A stretch of 20,222 bases of DNA from an uncultured Bacilli bacterium (GCA_947628685.1 CANRAT010000025.1:1-20222); one strand, 5' to 3'; counted from the first letter of the stretch, positions 1 to 8,357 are shown. Program-made: numbers and translations. The notes: generated by a model not told the origin, from the sequence alone.

Positions 1-6
1 TACTTT

Positions 7-40
7 GCGTAAAAAGAAAAGCCTAATTTCAATAGAAATT
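7..40 (+). repeat. Left inverted repeat flanking nuclease gene
   Basis: GCGTAAAAA at 7-15 is followed, after 8 nt, by TAATTTCAATAGAAA at 24-38. The mirror copy on the minus strand at the other side of the nuclease gene reads GCGTAAAAA, 2 nt, then TAATTTCAGTAAAA. The two copies are imperfect inverted repeats. The window starts here, so the true outer boundary is not visible. Confidence 0.4.
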
Positions 41-614
41 AAACTTTTTTTATTTCTTCATCTGTCAAACTCGGGTTGTAACACATTTTTGTGTAATATG
101 GAATATCTATTCTTATTATTTCCATTATATCTGTCAATTCTTCTTTTGCACTCTTATCATATAATTTATACCTCATTATTGGTTTCGTATGGATACCTTT
201 ATAATCTAAATTTATCTGTATATGTTTACTTATCTTATCATAGTAATATCCACTATTTAAATCTTTACTTATATTTCTGCACATATAATATACATTCCTA
301 TTTATTATCTCTTTTCCTTCATATGTATTTATTTCAACATTTACTTTTGTTCCATCTGATAATTCTACTATTAAATCTACTTCTATTTTCTTATCTCTAT
401 ATGGAATTCCTATTTTTTCATTATTTAGTATTTTTATCTTTTTTGGATTTATTCCTAATATTTCTTTTAATAATTTCCTTATAGGTCTTAAATCATTTTC
501 ATCTCCAAATACTTTTTTAAACATTAAATCAAATTTGAGCGTTATAAACTTAGTTTCTGTTTTTATAATATCACCTCCCAAGATATATTTATCACACTTT
601 AAAAAATATATCAA
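39..614 (-). pseudogene. PD-(D/E)XK nuclease-family transposase, decayed
   Basis: This resembles the PD-(D/E)XK nuclease/transposase family common in gut Firmicutes. The N-terminal motif FDLMFKKVFGDE is followed by a nuclease core with an acidic cluster (EVDLIVEL, then KVNVEIN). Two features point to decay. First, the strong Shine-Dalgarno GGGAGGTGAT sits just upstream of an in-frame ATA codon (564-566) rather than an ATG. The only in-frame ATG upstream (614) has no ribosome binding site, so the original start was probably ATG mutated to ATA, giving 175 residues. Second, the protein stops after SLTDEEIKK, where family members usually continue for about 100 more residues. It could still be translated from a non-standard start. 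Imperfect inverted repeats flank it (7-40 and 643-669), suggesting a small mobile unit. Family assignment is fairly sure; pseudogene status is inferred. Confidence 0.6.
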
Positions 615-642
615 AAGTGCATTTTTAATAAATTGTGGGTGA

Positions 643-681
643 CATTTTACTGAAATTAAATTTTTACGCGTAAAAATTTAA
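643..681 (-). repeat. Right inverted repeat with 26-nt palindrome
   Basis: This is the mirror partner of the repeat at 7-40. It includes a perfect 26-nt palindrome at 656-681 centred on ACGCGT. A palindrome this long carrying a GC-containing core stands out in AT-rich DNA. It could be a terminus, an operator, or a cruciform-forming integration site. Confidence 0.45.
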
Positions 682-727
682 AAACTGTATTTTTTATATT
701 TAAATATATCAAAAACGTTAATTTTTT

Positions 728-751
728 AAAAAATAGGTTTCCCTATTTTTT
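728..751 (-). terminator. Terminator downstream of permease gene
   Basis: A 10-bp stem (AAAAAATAGG paired with CCTATTTTTT, 4-nt loop) lies about 45 nt past the permease stop. The A and T tracts are on both sides, so it can work in either direction. Confidence 0.7.
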
Positions 752-796
752 TTATAATAAAGTACACAATACTTTAATTTATTTTAAAGTTTCTAT

Positions 797-2866
797 TTAA
801 GATTTTATTATATTTTTACTACAATAATAAGTTATTAATAAATATCCACCATATATAATAACAATAAATATAACTGTTGCAATAATTGATGGAAGCAATT
901 CACTCGTTCCAAATACTTCTAGTATTTTAACAGCAAATATTATACCAAAGATAGAATGAATTAAAGCAAGCGTTAACGGTAGCATAAAAAATACTGCTAT
1001 TTGTCTAAATAAGGTCCTATTAATCATCTTCTCATCAGCGCCAATATTTCTTAACATTTTAAATCTTTCTTTATTATCACTACTTTCAGATAATTCTTTT
1101 AATCCTAAAATAGCCGCACTACTAATCAAAAAAATTATACCCAAATAAAGGCCTATAAATGTCACCATAGCAGATAATCCTGTTGTTGCTTCTTTAATTG
1201 CAAGTTTAGTTGATCCACCAGGTAATAAATATTCATTTACTTTAGGATCTTTACCTAATTTATTAATATTATTTTCTATTTCTATTATTTCTTTTTTATC
1301 TGTTGTTTTATAGTTGCCTATCAAATGATTTTGAACTAAATATTCTTCAGTTAAAATATTATCTGGAACTAGTATAATTCCTGTATTAATATGTTGACTA
1401 GACATTTCTAAAAATCCATCTTGACAAGTATTATATTTAGGTTTTAAAGTATGTCCAAATAGATTAATTACCTCACTATTTTCAAGTGCGATATTTCTAA
1501 CATTAACCATTGACTTGAAATCAGCCACAATTATATATTCATCATCATTTAAAGAATACTCTTTAATGCCATAAAATTTTGCGACTTTATTATAATCACT
1601 TATTTTCATGATAGATTCCATTGTATCATAAGCTAAAAATGGAAAATTAGTTCTAATACTATTTAGTTTGGAACCTAAAGTATGGTTCATTGTTAAATTC
1701 TCTGTTGAATAAGTATTAACTTCTATATAATCTTTAAAATATGAAGTAATATCAAAATCAAATAATTCAAACATTTCTTTAGATGTGTAGTGAGAGTTTT
1801 TAATTTGAGAATCATTATATCCATAATCTCTATATTTATCATAATATTTATCCATATTCATATTAACAGTAAACATAGCATCTACTGGAGCAAGTTTTTT
1901 AATATTAGCATTCATAGAGTTTTTAATAGTAAGACAAGCAGATAATAAACATATAGTTACAAATAACATTAAACATATAATAGTTGCGCCAAATACAGTT
2001 GTATTAATTTTACTTGAAAATTGTCTTAATGTAAAACTATTTAATCCTTTATAGTAAAATTTTTTTATACTCATTGCTATTCTTAAAATTAATCCTGATA
2101 AAGACCAGAATATAAAGAATGTTGATACTGCACCCATTATAATAGGTTTTAATATATCAGTAACTTCTTGTAAAGTTAAAAATTCTACTGTTACCATGTG
2201 ATATGCTTTTCCAAGTACAATACAAGAAATAATAAAAATAATAATACATAAATAAGGATTTTTTAATTTAATTTTTTCGACTTTCTTTGCGCCATTTATT
2301 AAATCAATTAATTTACATTTGCTGATGCTTACTGTATTAAAAATCATGACAAGCAAATACATAATACTAAAATAAATAATTGTTTTAATACAAGCGGCTG
2401 ATGAAAATACAAATGCAAATTTTGTGAGATTTGCTTCAAACATATTTGCAACAACTAAACTCATAACTTGTGATAGTAACACTCCAACTACTAATCCTGC
2501 TAAAAGTGAAATAATACCAATAAATAATGTTTCAAAAAATAATATTAAAGATATTTTCCTTTTACTCATACCTAAAGTTAAGTAAATTCCAAACTCTTTA
2601 TTTCTTCTTTTTATTAAAAATCTTGAAGCATAAATAATGAGAAATCCTAATATAAATGATACAAATACACTAACCCCAGATAACAAAGTCATCATAAGAT
2701 CAATTAATTCTGCTGTTGATGATGAAACATTCATCATAACAGTTTGACTATCTAATGCATTAAAAACATAAAATATAGAAACACCAAGAATAAGTGTCAA
2801 AAAGTAGATGGCATAATCTTTAATACTTTTCTTGATGTTTTTTAGCGATAACTTAAAGAGCATCAT
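797..2866 (-). CDS. BceB-type ABC transporter permease (FtsX family)
   Basis: Membrane permease of a peptide-antibiotic resistance transporter of the BceAB type. It has 689 residues, the usual size of BceB proteins (about 650). Visible architecture: one N-terminal membrane helix (about residues 18-38); an FtsX-like helix block at about 50-180, containing the typical RRNKEFGIYLTLGMSKRKI loop; further helix pairs to about residue 315; a large extracytoplasmic domain at about 320-565; and a C-terminal FtsX block of three helices. In characterised systems the extracellular domain contacts the peptide (for example bacitracin or nisin complexes) and the permease also forms a sensory complex with the BceS kinase. 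The start at 2866 overlaps the end of the ATPase gene by 14 nt behind GGTGGGG. A second ATG (2863) follows immediately and could equally be used. The substrate cannot be read from sequence. Confidence 0.9.
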   Translation of the reverse strand: MMLFKLSLKNIKKSIKDYAIYFLTLILGVSIFYVFNALDSQTVMMNVSSSTAELIDLMMTLLSGVSVFVSFILGFLIIYASRFLIKRRNKEFGIYLTLGMSKRKISLILFFETLFIGIISLLAGLVVGVLLSQVMSLVVANMFEANLTKFAFVFSSAACIKTIIYFSIMYLLVMIFNTVSISKCKLIDLINGAKKVEKIKLKNPYLCIIIFIISCIVLGKAYHMVTVEFLTLQEVTDILKPIIMGAVSTFFIFWSLSGLILRIAMSIKKFYYKGLNSFTLRQFSSKINTTVFGATIICLMLFVTICLLSACLTIKNSMNANIKKLAPVDAMFTVNMNMDKYYDKYRDYGYNDSQIKNSHYTSKEMFELFDFDITSYFKDYIEVNTYSTENLTMNHTLGSKLNSIRTNFPFLAYDTMESIMKISDYNKVAKFYGIKEYSLNDDEYIIVADFKSMVNVRNIALENSEVINLFGHTLKPKYNTCQDGFLEMSSQHINTGIILVPDNILTEEYLVQNHLIGNYKTTDKKEIIEIENNINKLGKDPKVNEYLLPGGSTKLAIKEATTGLSAMVTFIGLYLGIIFLISSAAILGLKELSESSDNKERFKMLRNIGADEKMINRTLFRQIAVFFMLPLTLALIHSIFGIIFAVKILEVFGTSELLPSIIATVIFIVIIYGGYLLITYYCSKNIIKS

Positions 2867-3617
2867 TCAAATCCCCACCAAGTAAAGTTACGACATCTAT
2901 AATCTTATCAAAAAATTCTTTGCGAGAATCTTTCCCTTTGCGGATCTCTTTAAAAATTTTACCATCTTTAATAAATATCACTCTTCTTGCATAACTAGCT
3001 GTAAAAGCATCGTGTGTAACCATAAGAATAGTTGCTCCTAAATTATCTAAATAATTGAATTTTTCAAGCAACATTCTAGATGATTTAGAATCTAATGCTC
3101 CTGTTGGTTCATCTGCTAAAATAAGTTTTGGATCTGTAACAATTGCTCTAGCACTTGCTACTCTTTGTTTTTGTCCTCCACTCATTTGATATGGATATTT
3201 ATTTAAAACATCTTTTATATCTAATTCTAAAGCAACTTTCTTTATCTTTTGTTCTATTGAAGATGGACTTTCGCTTTGAATAGATAAAGCAAGAGCAATA
3301 TTTTCATAAGCGGTTAAGGTATCAAGTAGATTAAAATCTTGAAAGATAAATCCTAATTCTTCTCTTCTAAATTTATTAAGTTCATTACCTTTTAATTTAG
3401 TAATATCAAGTCCTCCAACAAAGATATGTCCTGATGTAACTTTATCAATCGTTGATATACAATTTAAAAGAGTTGTTTTCCCTGAACCAGATGCACCCAT
3501 AATGGCAACAAATTCGCCTTTTTCTACTTCAAAAGATAAATTATCAATTGCTTTCGTTAAAGATGAACGACTACCATAGTATTTTTCAATTTTATCAACC
3601 TTTAAAATATTTCCCAT
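2853..3617 (-). CDS. BceA-type ABC transporter ATP-binding protein
   Basis: ATPase subunit that pairs with the downstream FtsX-like permease. All nucleotide-binding motifs are present: Walker A GASGSGKTT, the Q-loop region (FIFQDFNLLD), signature MSGGQKQRVA, Walker B LILADEPT, and the switch histidine in MVTHD. This belongs to the MacB/LolD/BceA branch of the ABC family. The start was set at 3617 because GAAAGGAG lies 8 nt upstream of this ATG. An in-frame ATG at 3650 would add 11 residues but has no ribosome binding site. The length, 254 residues, is typical. It is separated from the kinase gene by a short gap holding a TTACA-N4-TGTAA site, so the ABC pair probably forms a regulated transcription unit induced by the neighbouring two-component system. 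Confidence 0.93.
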   Translation of the reverse strand: MGNILKVDKIEKYYGSRSSLTKAIDNLSFEVEKGEFVAIMGASGSGKTTLLNCISTIDKVTSGHIFVGGLDITKLKGNELNKFRREELGFIFQDFNLLDTLTAYENIALALSIQSESPSSIEQKIKKVALELDIKDVLNKYPYQMSGGQKQRVASARAIVTDPKLILADEPTGALDSKSSRMLLEKFNYLDNLGATILMVTHDAFTASYARRVIFIKDGKIFKEIRKGKDSRKEFFDKIIDVVTLLGGDLNDAL

Positions 3618-3687
3618 AAAATTTCTCCTTTCGTAAACATAATAATCCAAAAAAACTATTTTGTCGCATCTTTAATATTACAGAACA

Positions 3688-3701
3688 TTACAATTTTGTA
3701 A
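3688..3701 (-). promoter_or_regulatory. BceR-type operator before ABC transporter genes
   Basis: The sequence TTACAAAATTGTAA is a 14-nt perfect inverted repeat. It fits the TNACA-N4-TGTAA pattern described for BceR-like response regulators. It lies 71 nt upstream of the ATPase start, directly after the kinase stop codon, and differs at one base from the site before the regulator gene (5446-5459). No strong -10 is visible downstream, as expected for an activated promoter. Confidence 0.75.
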
Positions 3702-3703
3702 TA

Positions 3704-4723
3704 TTACTTTAAAACATCGTAATATTTGTTTTTAGCGAATGTTATATAAACTTTCGTATATTCGTGATAAACAGAATCGATATCTATTTTATGTCCTAAC
3801 TTTTCACACATATTTTTAGCGATAAATAATCCCATTCCAGTAGATTTATTAGTATTTCTTCCATTTTCCCCTGTAAATGATTTATCAAAGACTTGTTTTA
3901 AATCTGATTCTTTAATTCCTATACCATTATCTTCAATTATTAAAGTCGTTTTTTCTTGTGCCTCTTGAACATATATTTTAATATAAGAATTATCAATATT
4001 TTTTTTATATTTAATACTATTATTAACTATTTGTCCTAAAATAAATTCTAACCATTTAAAGTCTGTTAATACCTTATAGCGGGCATTTTCAACAATATAA
4101 TCTATTTTATTTTCTAGTAGATAATCCATATTTTTAAGACCTACATTTTTTATAATTTCAGATAAATCTACCTCTTTTATTAAATAATCTTTTTCAGCAG
4201 TTTCGCTTCTTACATAATAAAGAACCTGATCCACATAATCTTCCAATCTTTTTAATTGCAATTTTGTTTTTTTATCAAACTTATCTTTATGATTATTACT
4301 CATTAAAACTAAAGTAGAAAGTGGAATTTTAACCTCATGAATCCACATTTCAATATATTCTTTAAAATCTTTTAAATGTTCTTCTATTAATCTTACATTT
4401 TCATTCATAGATTTATTGATTTCATATAATGTTTGGTAAAGTAATTCGCCTTCATAAAATTCTGGTTTAGATAAAGTTTCTAATACCAAATAACTTTTAT
4501 CAAGCGCTAGAGTATTTGCAATTAAATCATCATAAAACCTTTTCTTTCTAAAATACGGTATTAATAAAATAAATAAAAAACAAACAATATACAAAAATGT
4601 TGAAGATATAATAACAGATTTTTCTACTTTAAATGCTAAAAATATAAGTAAATTAATTCCATAACAAATGATAAACACAAATAACTTATATAAATTATCT
4701 TTAAAATATGCACCTAATTTCAT
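3704..4723 (-). CDS. Intramembrane-sensing histidine kinase, BceS type
   Basis: Sensor kinase of the peptide-resistance module. It has two closely spaced N-terminal membrane helices (about residues 13-31 and 36-56) with almost nothing outside the membrane. This is the hallmark of BceS-type kinases, which do not bind the drug themselves but read the transporter's activity. The phosphoacceptor is His129 in the motif MWIHEVKIPL. The catalytic domain shows an N box (NNSIKY), G1 (DNGIGI) and G2 (GMGLFIAKN). Length 339 residues, normal for the family. Its ATG overlaps the TGA of the regulator gene (ATGA), so the two are co-transcribed and probably translationally coupled. Confidence 0.92.
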   Translation of the reverse strand: MKLGAYFKDNLYKLFVFIICYGINLLIFLAFKVEKSVIISSTFLYIVCFLFILLIPYFRKKRFYDDLIANTLALDKSYLVLETLSKPEFYEGELLYQTLYEINKSMNENVRLIEEHLKDFKEYIEMWIHEVKIPLSTLVLMSNNHKDKFDKKTKLQLKRLEDYVDQVLYYVRSETAEKDYLIKEVDLSEIIKNVGLKNMDYLLENKIDYIVENARYKVLTDFKWLEFILGQIVNNSIKYKKNIDNSYIKIYVQEAQEKTTLIIEDNGIGIKESDLKQVFDKSFTGENGRNTNKSTGMGLFIAKNMCEKLGHKIDIDSVYHEYTKVYITFAKNKYYDVLK

Positions 4724-5394
4724 GATAAAATGTACCCTAATCCTTTTCTTGTATCTATTGCATCAACATAACCTATTTCTTTTAATTTATTTCTAAGTCT
4801 ACTTATATTAACCGTTAAAGCATTTTCATTTACATATTCTGAATTATCCCAAAGTATTGTCATGAGTTCATCACGAGTTACAATTTTATTTTGATGATTT
4901 AGCAAATAAGAAAAAATAATCATTTCATTTTTAGTTAATTCTATTTCTATATTTTCCTTTTTAATTATTCCTTTTTGTAAATCAAATTTTAATTCTTTAT
5001 AAGTTAGTACATTTACATTTGTATTGTAATTTATTTTTGTTCTTTTTAATACTGCTCCTATTCTTAAAAGTAAAATGTTTGGATTATAAGGTTTTGTAAT
5101 ATAATCATCCGCACCATAAGAAATAGATAGTGCCTCATCTATCTTTGAATTAATACTTGTAACCATAATTACCGGAATATTAGATTCTTTTCTTAAATTT
5201 TGTAATAATGCCTCCCCGTTTATAAATGGTATATTTATATCAAGTAAAATTAAATCTGGAGATACTTTTAATATTTCATTTAAAGCATTTTTAAAATCTT
5301 TTAAAATGACAACTTTATAATTATTATTTTCTAAAAGTTTTTCAAGTTCATTACAAATTGACTCATCATCTTCTAATATCATTATTTTATCCAT
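4720..5394 (-). CDS. OmpR-family response regulator, BceR type
   Basis: DNA-binding partner of the downstream kinase. The receiver domain (about residues 1-115) has the acidic pocket EDD (8-10), phosphoacceptor Asp52 in LILLDINIP, and the conserved Lys in YITKPYN. The C-terminal winged-helix domain (about 130-224) ends with the typical DTRKGLGYIL. The start at 5394 follows GTGAGGTC. A TATAAT -10 lies at 5418-5423, and a TTACA-N4-TGTAA operator sits just upstream of the -35 position, which is itself poor (AGGTTA). That arrangement suggests positive autoregulation, in addition to control of the ABC genes through the matching site at 3688-3701. Confidence 0.92.
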   Translation of the reverse strand: MDKIMILEDDESICNELEKLLENNNYKVVILKDFKNALNEILKVSPDLILLDINIPFINGEALLQNLRKESNIPVIMVTSINSKIDEALSISYGADDYITKPYNPNILLLRIGAVLKRTKINYNTNVNVLTYKELKFDLQKGIIKKENIEIELTKNEMIIFSYLLNHQNKIVTRDELMTILWDNSEYVNENALTVNISRLRNKLKEIGYVDAIDTRKGLGYILS

Positions 5395-5417
5395 ATAGAC
5401 CTCACATTCTTTTTATT

Positions 5418-5423
5418 ATTATA
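5418..5423 (-). promoter_or_regulatory. -10 element of regulator-kinase operon
   Basis: TATAAT on the minus strand, 23 nt upstream of the regulator start codon. No consensus -35 is present at 17 bp, consistent with activator dependence. Confidence 0.6.
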
Positions 5424-5445
5424 CCATGAATAAATTTATTTAACC

Positions 5446-5459
5446 TTACAGTTTTGTAA
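5446..5459 (-). promoter_or_regulatory. BceR-type operator before regulator-kinase operon
   Basis: The sequence TTACAAAACTGTAA differs by one base from the site before the ABC genes. It sits 22 nt upstream of a TATAAT box (5418-5423) and abuts the expected -35 position, as in response-regulator-activated promoters. Confidence 0.75.
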
Positions 5460-5489
5460 CATTGTTTATCTAATATCTTAATGTAATTG

Positions 5490-5517
5490 TAATAACTTTT
5501 TCATATACTCATATATT
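5490..5517 (+). promoter_or_regulatory. Candidate sigma-E promoter of spoIVA
   Basis: TAATAAC (5490-5496) and CATATATT (5510-5517) resemble the sigma-E elements KMATATT and CATACANT, with a 13-bp gap. CATATACT at 5502-5509 is an alternative -10 but lacks a matching -35. spoIVA is sigma-E dependent in B. subtilis. The spacing is slightly short, so this is tentative. Confidence 0.4.
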
Positions 5518-5538
5518 TAATTAGAAATGAGGGTTGTT

Positions 5539-7014
5539 ATGGAAAAAATAGAAATTATAAAAAGTATTACTGAACGTACAGGTGGTGATTTATATTTGGG
5601 TGTTGTCGGGGCAGTACGTACAGGTAAATCTACTTTTATAAAAAAATTTATTGAAAATTTAGTAGTTCCTAATATAGAAGATGAATATGAGAAAAAAAGA
5701 TGTTTAGATGAAATACCACAATCTGCCCAAGGTAAAATGATTATGACAACAGAACCTAAATTTGTTCCTAGTAATGCAGCAAATATCAATATAGATAATT
5801 TCAGTTGTAATGTAAGACTTGTTGATTGTGTTGGATATGTTATAGATGGCGCAAAAGGATATGAAGATGAAAACGGTCCAAGAATGGTTAAAACTCCTTG
5901 GTACGATGATGAAATACCTTTTATAGAAGCAGCTGAAATAGGCACTGAGAAGGTTATTAGAGATCACTCTAGTATTGGTATCGTTATCACTACTGATGGT
6001 TCTTTTGGTGAAATTTCAAGAAGTAATTATGTAGAAGCAGAAGGGCGTGTAGTTAATGAACTTAAAGAAATTGGTAAACCTTTCATAGTTATTTTAAACT
6101 CTGCTCACCCTACTTTACCTGAAACTGAAAGATTAGCAGAAAAATTAAAAGAAGAATATAAGGTTCCTGTATTACCTCTATCAGTAGAGGCTATGAATGA
6201 AAAAGAAGTATATAGTGTATTAAGAGAATCTTTATATGAATTCCCTGTTGTAGAAGTAAAAGTCAACATGCCAGATTGGATAGCATGTTTAAATCCAAGT
6301 AATTCATTAAAATCTGAATATATCAAAAAAATTAGAGAAAGTGTTGTTGAAGTTGATAAATTAAGAGATATAGATACTATTACATCACATTTTGAAAATT
6401 CAGAGCATATAAGTAAGGCATATATTTCTAATGTAGATACATCAACAGGAGTTGTTACTATCAATCTAGAAGCACCTGATTATTTATATGATGAAGTCTT
6501 AAAGGAAACTATGGGTATAAGTGTTAAAAGCAAAGCAGACCTGCTTATGTTATTCCAAGACTATAATGAGGCTAAAACAGAATATGATCAAATTAAATCT
6601 GCACTTCAAATGGTTAGAACAACTGGATATGGAGTCGCTAATCCTACACTTAACGATATGAAACTTGAAACTCCAGAAATAATAAAACAAGGTTCTCGTT
6701 ATGGAATTAAACTTAAAGCAGTTGCTCCATCAATTCATATGTTCCGTGTCGATGTAGAATCTACTTTTGAACCTATCATAGGATCTGAACTTCAAAGTAA
6801 ACAACTTATCGATTATCTTATGAAAGATAAAGATACTGATCCTACTGCTATATGGAAAAGTGAAATATTTGGAAGAAGCATTGATAATATAGTTAAAGAA
6901 GGTATACAAGCAAAACTATCTTTAACTCCTGAAAATGCTAGATATAAATTAGGTCAAACTTTAACTAAACTTGTTAATAAAGGCTCTGGTAATTTATTTG
7001 CAATTGTAATATAA
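5539..7014 (+). CDS. spoIVA: Stage IV sporulation protein A (coat morphogenetic ATPase)
   Basis: SpoIVA is the ATP-hydrolysing, self-polymerising protein that forms the base layer of the spore coat on the mother-cell face of the forespore. Its 491 residues match B. subtilis SpoIVA (492) almost end to end. The Walker A motif GAVRTGKS is at residues 24-31 with Lys30 in the same position, followed by LVDCVGY, GYEDENGPRM and the conserved C-terminal EGIQAKLSL and ENARYKL segments. The tail GSGNLFAIVI corresponds to the hydrophobic C-terminus needed for SpoVM and membrane targeting. The start is at 5539, because the ATG at 5527 is part of the Shine-Dalgarno ATGAGGG. The gene stands alone, divergent from the Bce module, and ends in a hairpin shared with the convergent ATPase gene. 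Mother-cell (sigma-E) expression is expected. Confidence 0.97.
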   Translation: MEKIEIIKSITERTGGDLYLGVVGAVRTGKSTFIKKFIENLVVPNIEDEYEKKRCLDEIPQSAQGKMIMTTEPKFVPSNAANINIDNFSCNVRLVDCVGYVIDGAKGYEDENGPRMVKTPWYDDEIPFIEAAEIGTEKVIRDHSSIGIVITTDGSFGEISRSNYVEAEGRVVNELKEIGKPFIVILNSAHPTLPETERLAEKLKEEYKVPVLPLSVEAMNEKEVYSVLRESLYEFPVVEVKVNMPDWIACLNPSNSLKSEYIKKIRESVVEVDKLRDIDTITSHFENSEHISKAYISNVDTSTGVVTINLEAPDYLYDEVLKETMGISVKSKADLLMLFQDYNEAKTEYDQIKSALQMVRTTGYGVANPTLNDMKLETPEIIKQGSRYGIKLKAVAPSIHMFRVDVESTFEPIIGSELQSKQLIDYLMKDKDTDPTAIWKSEIFGRSIDNIVKEGIQAKLSLTPENARYKLGQTLTKLVNKGSGNLFAIVI

Positions 7015-7036
7015 AAACTGACAATCGTCAGTTTTT
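7013..7036. terminator. Shared bidirectional terminator
   Basis: AAAACTGAC paired with GTCAGTTTT around a 4-nt loop, with A and T tracts on both sides. It terminates spoIVA (plus) and the convergent ATPase gene (minus). The ATPase stop codon lies inside the stem. Confidence 0.85.
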
Positions 7037-8230
7037 CTTATTTAATAGCCAATCTACTATATTAATCTTTGTTATTCCATCATAATCTGCTTCTAAATCC
7101 ATATCGAGCGTTAATAAATACTTAGGATAATGATCTCCTGTTTTTTGTAATGACCTTAGTTCTCTTTGTAGTATGCGGTCATCTCTAGTTGTTAAAGCAA
7201 CTTGAAAATATTTTAACCCTTCTCTATTTTCTGCTACAAAATCTACCTCAAGTTCATCAACTTTTCCAACATATACTTTATAACCCCTTCTAAGAAGTTC
7301 TAAATATACTATATTTTCTAATATATGTCCCATATCACTATCAGCTTTTTTACCAAGTAAGTAACTCCTAAGCCCTTGATCTACCGCATAATATTTATAA
7401 TCTCTAGCAAGTAAGTTTTTACCTTTTATATCAAATCTTTTCGCCTTATATATTAAAAAACTTTCAATAAATGCATTTATATAATTTTCTACCGTGTGAT
7501 TACTTGTAGATAATCCTTTACTTGTTAATGTATCACTTATTTTTTTTGCAGATATAGGACTCCCTATACTATCAAATATGTATTTTAATATACTTTCTAA
7601 AAGAATTTTATCAGTTATATTATTTTTAATCATAATATCTTTATAAACTATTGTTGAAAATATACCGTCTAAATATTTATCTATATCATTAGGATTAGTT
7701 TTTAAAATACTTATATTTCCAGGCATTCCACCATTTTTCAAATACTCCAAAAACAATTGTTGATAATTATTACTATCAAAAGCAGATACGTATTCACTAA
7801 ATGAAAGTGGTAGCATTTTTATTTCTATATATCTACCTGAAAGGAGTGTTGCAAGTTCACTAGACAATAAGTATGCATTAGATCCCGTTATATAAACATC
7901 TACATTCTTTTTTATATATAAACTATCAACTGCTTTTTCAAATTTATCTACATTTTGAACCTCATCTAAAAAAACATAATAATTATCATTTGTCTTTATT
8001 TTTTTATTTACATAATCGTATAATTCTTTGTAAGTTTTGAAATCATAATCTGCATCTTCTAAATTTATTTTGATTATTTGACCTTCTTTTATTCCTGAAT
8101 GTTTTAAATAATCTATAAACAAATCAAACAAAGTTGATTTACCACATCTTCTAATACCTGTTACAACTTTTATTAAATCTTTATCTTTCCATCTTTTTAA
8201 TTCTTCAAGATATTCAGTTCTAACTATCAT
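7028..8230 (-). CDS. AAA-family ATPase with DUF4143 domain
   Basis: Member of the widespread prokaryotic AAA plus DUF4143 ATPase family, whose cellular role is not established. The N-terminal AAA part has Walker A GIRRCGKST (about residues 25-33), Walker B YYVFLDEVQNV and the sensor segment ITGSNAYLLSSELATLLSGRY-like (about 115-135). A winged-helix stretch follows (about 205-260). The C-terminal DUF4143 part carries GHILENIVYLELLRRGY, then VDELEVDFV and FQVAL, which resembles a PD-(D/E)XK nuclease core. The start was set at 8230: the upstream GTG at 8239 belongs to the Shine-Dalgarno GAGGTGA. The 400-residue length is normal. It has its own promoter and a large inverted repeat overlapping that promoter, so it appears autonomous from its neighbours. 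Proteins of this type are often spread horizontally. Confidence 0.88.
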   Translation of the reverse strand: MIVRTEYLEELKRWKDKDLIKVVTGIRRCGKSTLFDLFIDYLKHSGIKEGQIIKINLEDADYDFKTYKELYDYVNKKIKTNDNYYVFLDEVQNVDKFEKAVDSLYIKKNVDVYITGSNAYLLSSELATLLSGRYIEIKMLPLSFSEYVSAFDSNNYQQLFLEYLKNGGMPGNISILKTNPNDIDKYLDGIFSTIVYKDIMIKNNITDKILLESILKYIFDSIGSPISAKKISDTLTSKGLSTSNHTVENYINAFIESFLIYKAKRFDIKGKNLLARDYKYYAVDQGLRSYLLGKKADSDMGHILENIVYLELLRRGYKVYVGKVDELEVDFVAENREGLKYFQVALTTRDDRILQRELRSLQKTGDHYPKYLLTLDMDLEADYDGITKINIVDWLLNKKN

Positions 8231-8249
8231 TTTAGTCACCTCGAATGTA

Positions 8250-8278
8250 ATTATATACTATATTTATTTGAAAGTCAA
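8250..8278 (-). promoter_or_regulatory. Sigma-A promoter of DUF4143 ATPase
   Basis: TTGACT (8273-8278), 17-bp spacer, TATAAT (8250-8255) on the minus strand. The leader to the ATG is only about 13-15 nt. The -35 lies inside the inverted repeat at 8274-8307. Confidence 0.75.
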
Positions 8279-8307
8279 GTTTTGGAAAAAAAATTCCAAT
8301 ACTTGAC
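8274..8307. repeat. Inverted repeat overlapping ATPase promoter
   Basis: The left arm GTCAAGTTTTGGAA (8274-8287) and right arm TTCCAATACTTGAC (8294-8307) pair at 13 of 14 positions around six A's. A third copy of the core, AAGTTTTGGAA, lies at 8317-8327. The position over the -35 suggests a repressor or autoregulatory operator. Confidence 0.65.
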
Positions 8308-8357
8308 ATTTTTTATAAGTTTTGGAAATTGTTTTGCAGTTATATTTGTATAATACA

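Noticed and set aside
5..484. A 159-codon open frame on the plus strand, opposite the nuclease gene.
   Set aside because: It is low-complexity Leu/Tyr/Ser translation of the complementary strand of a recognisable family gene, and has no ribosome binding site.
5517..6464. Three open frames on the minus strand inside spoIVA.
   Set aside because: spoIVA is conserved along its full length here; these are antisense shadows without ribosome binding sites.
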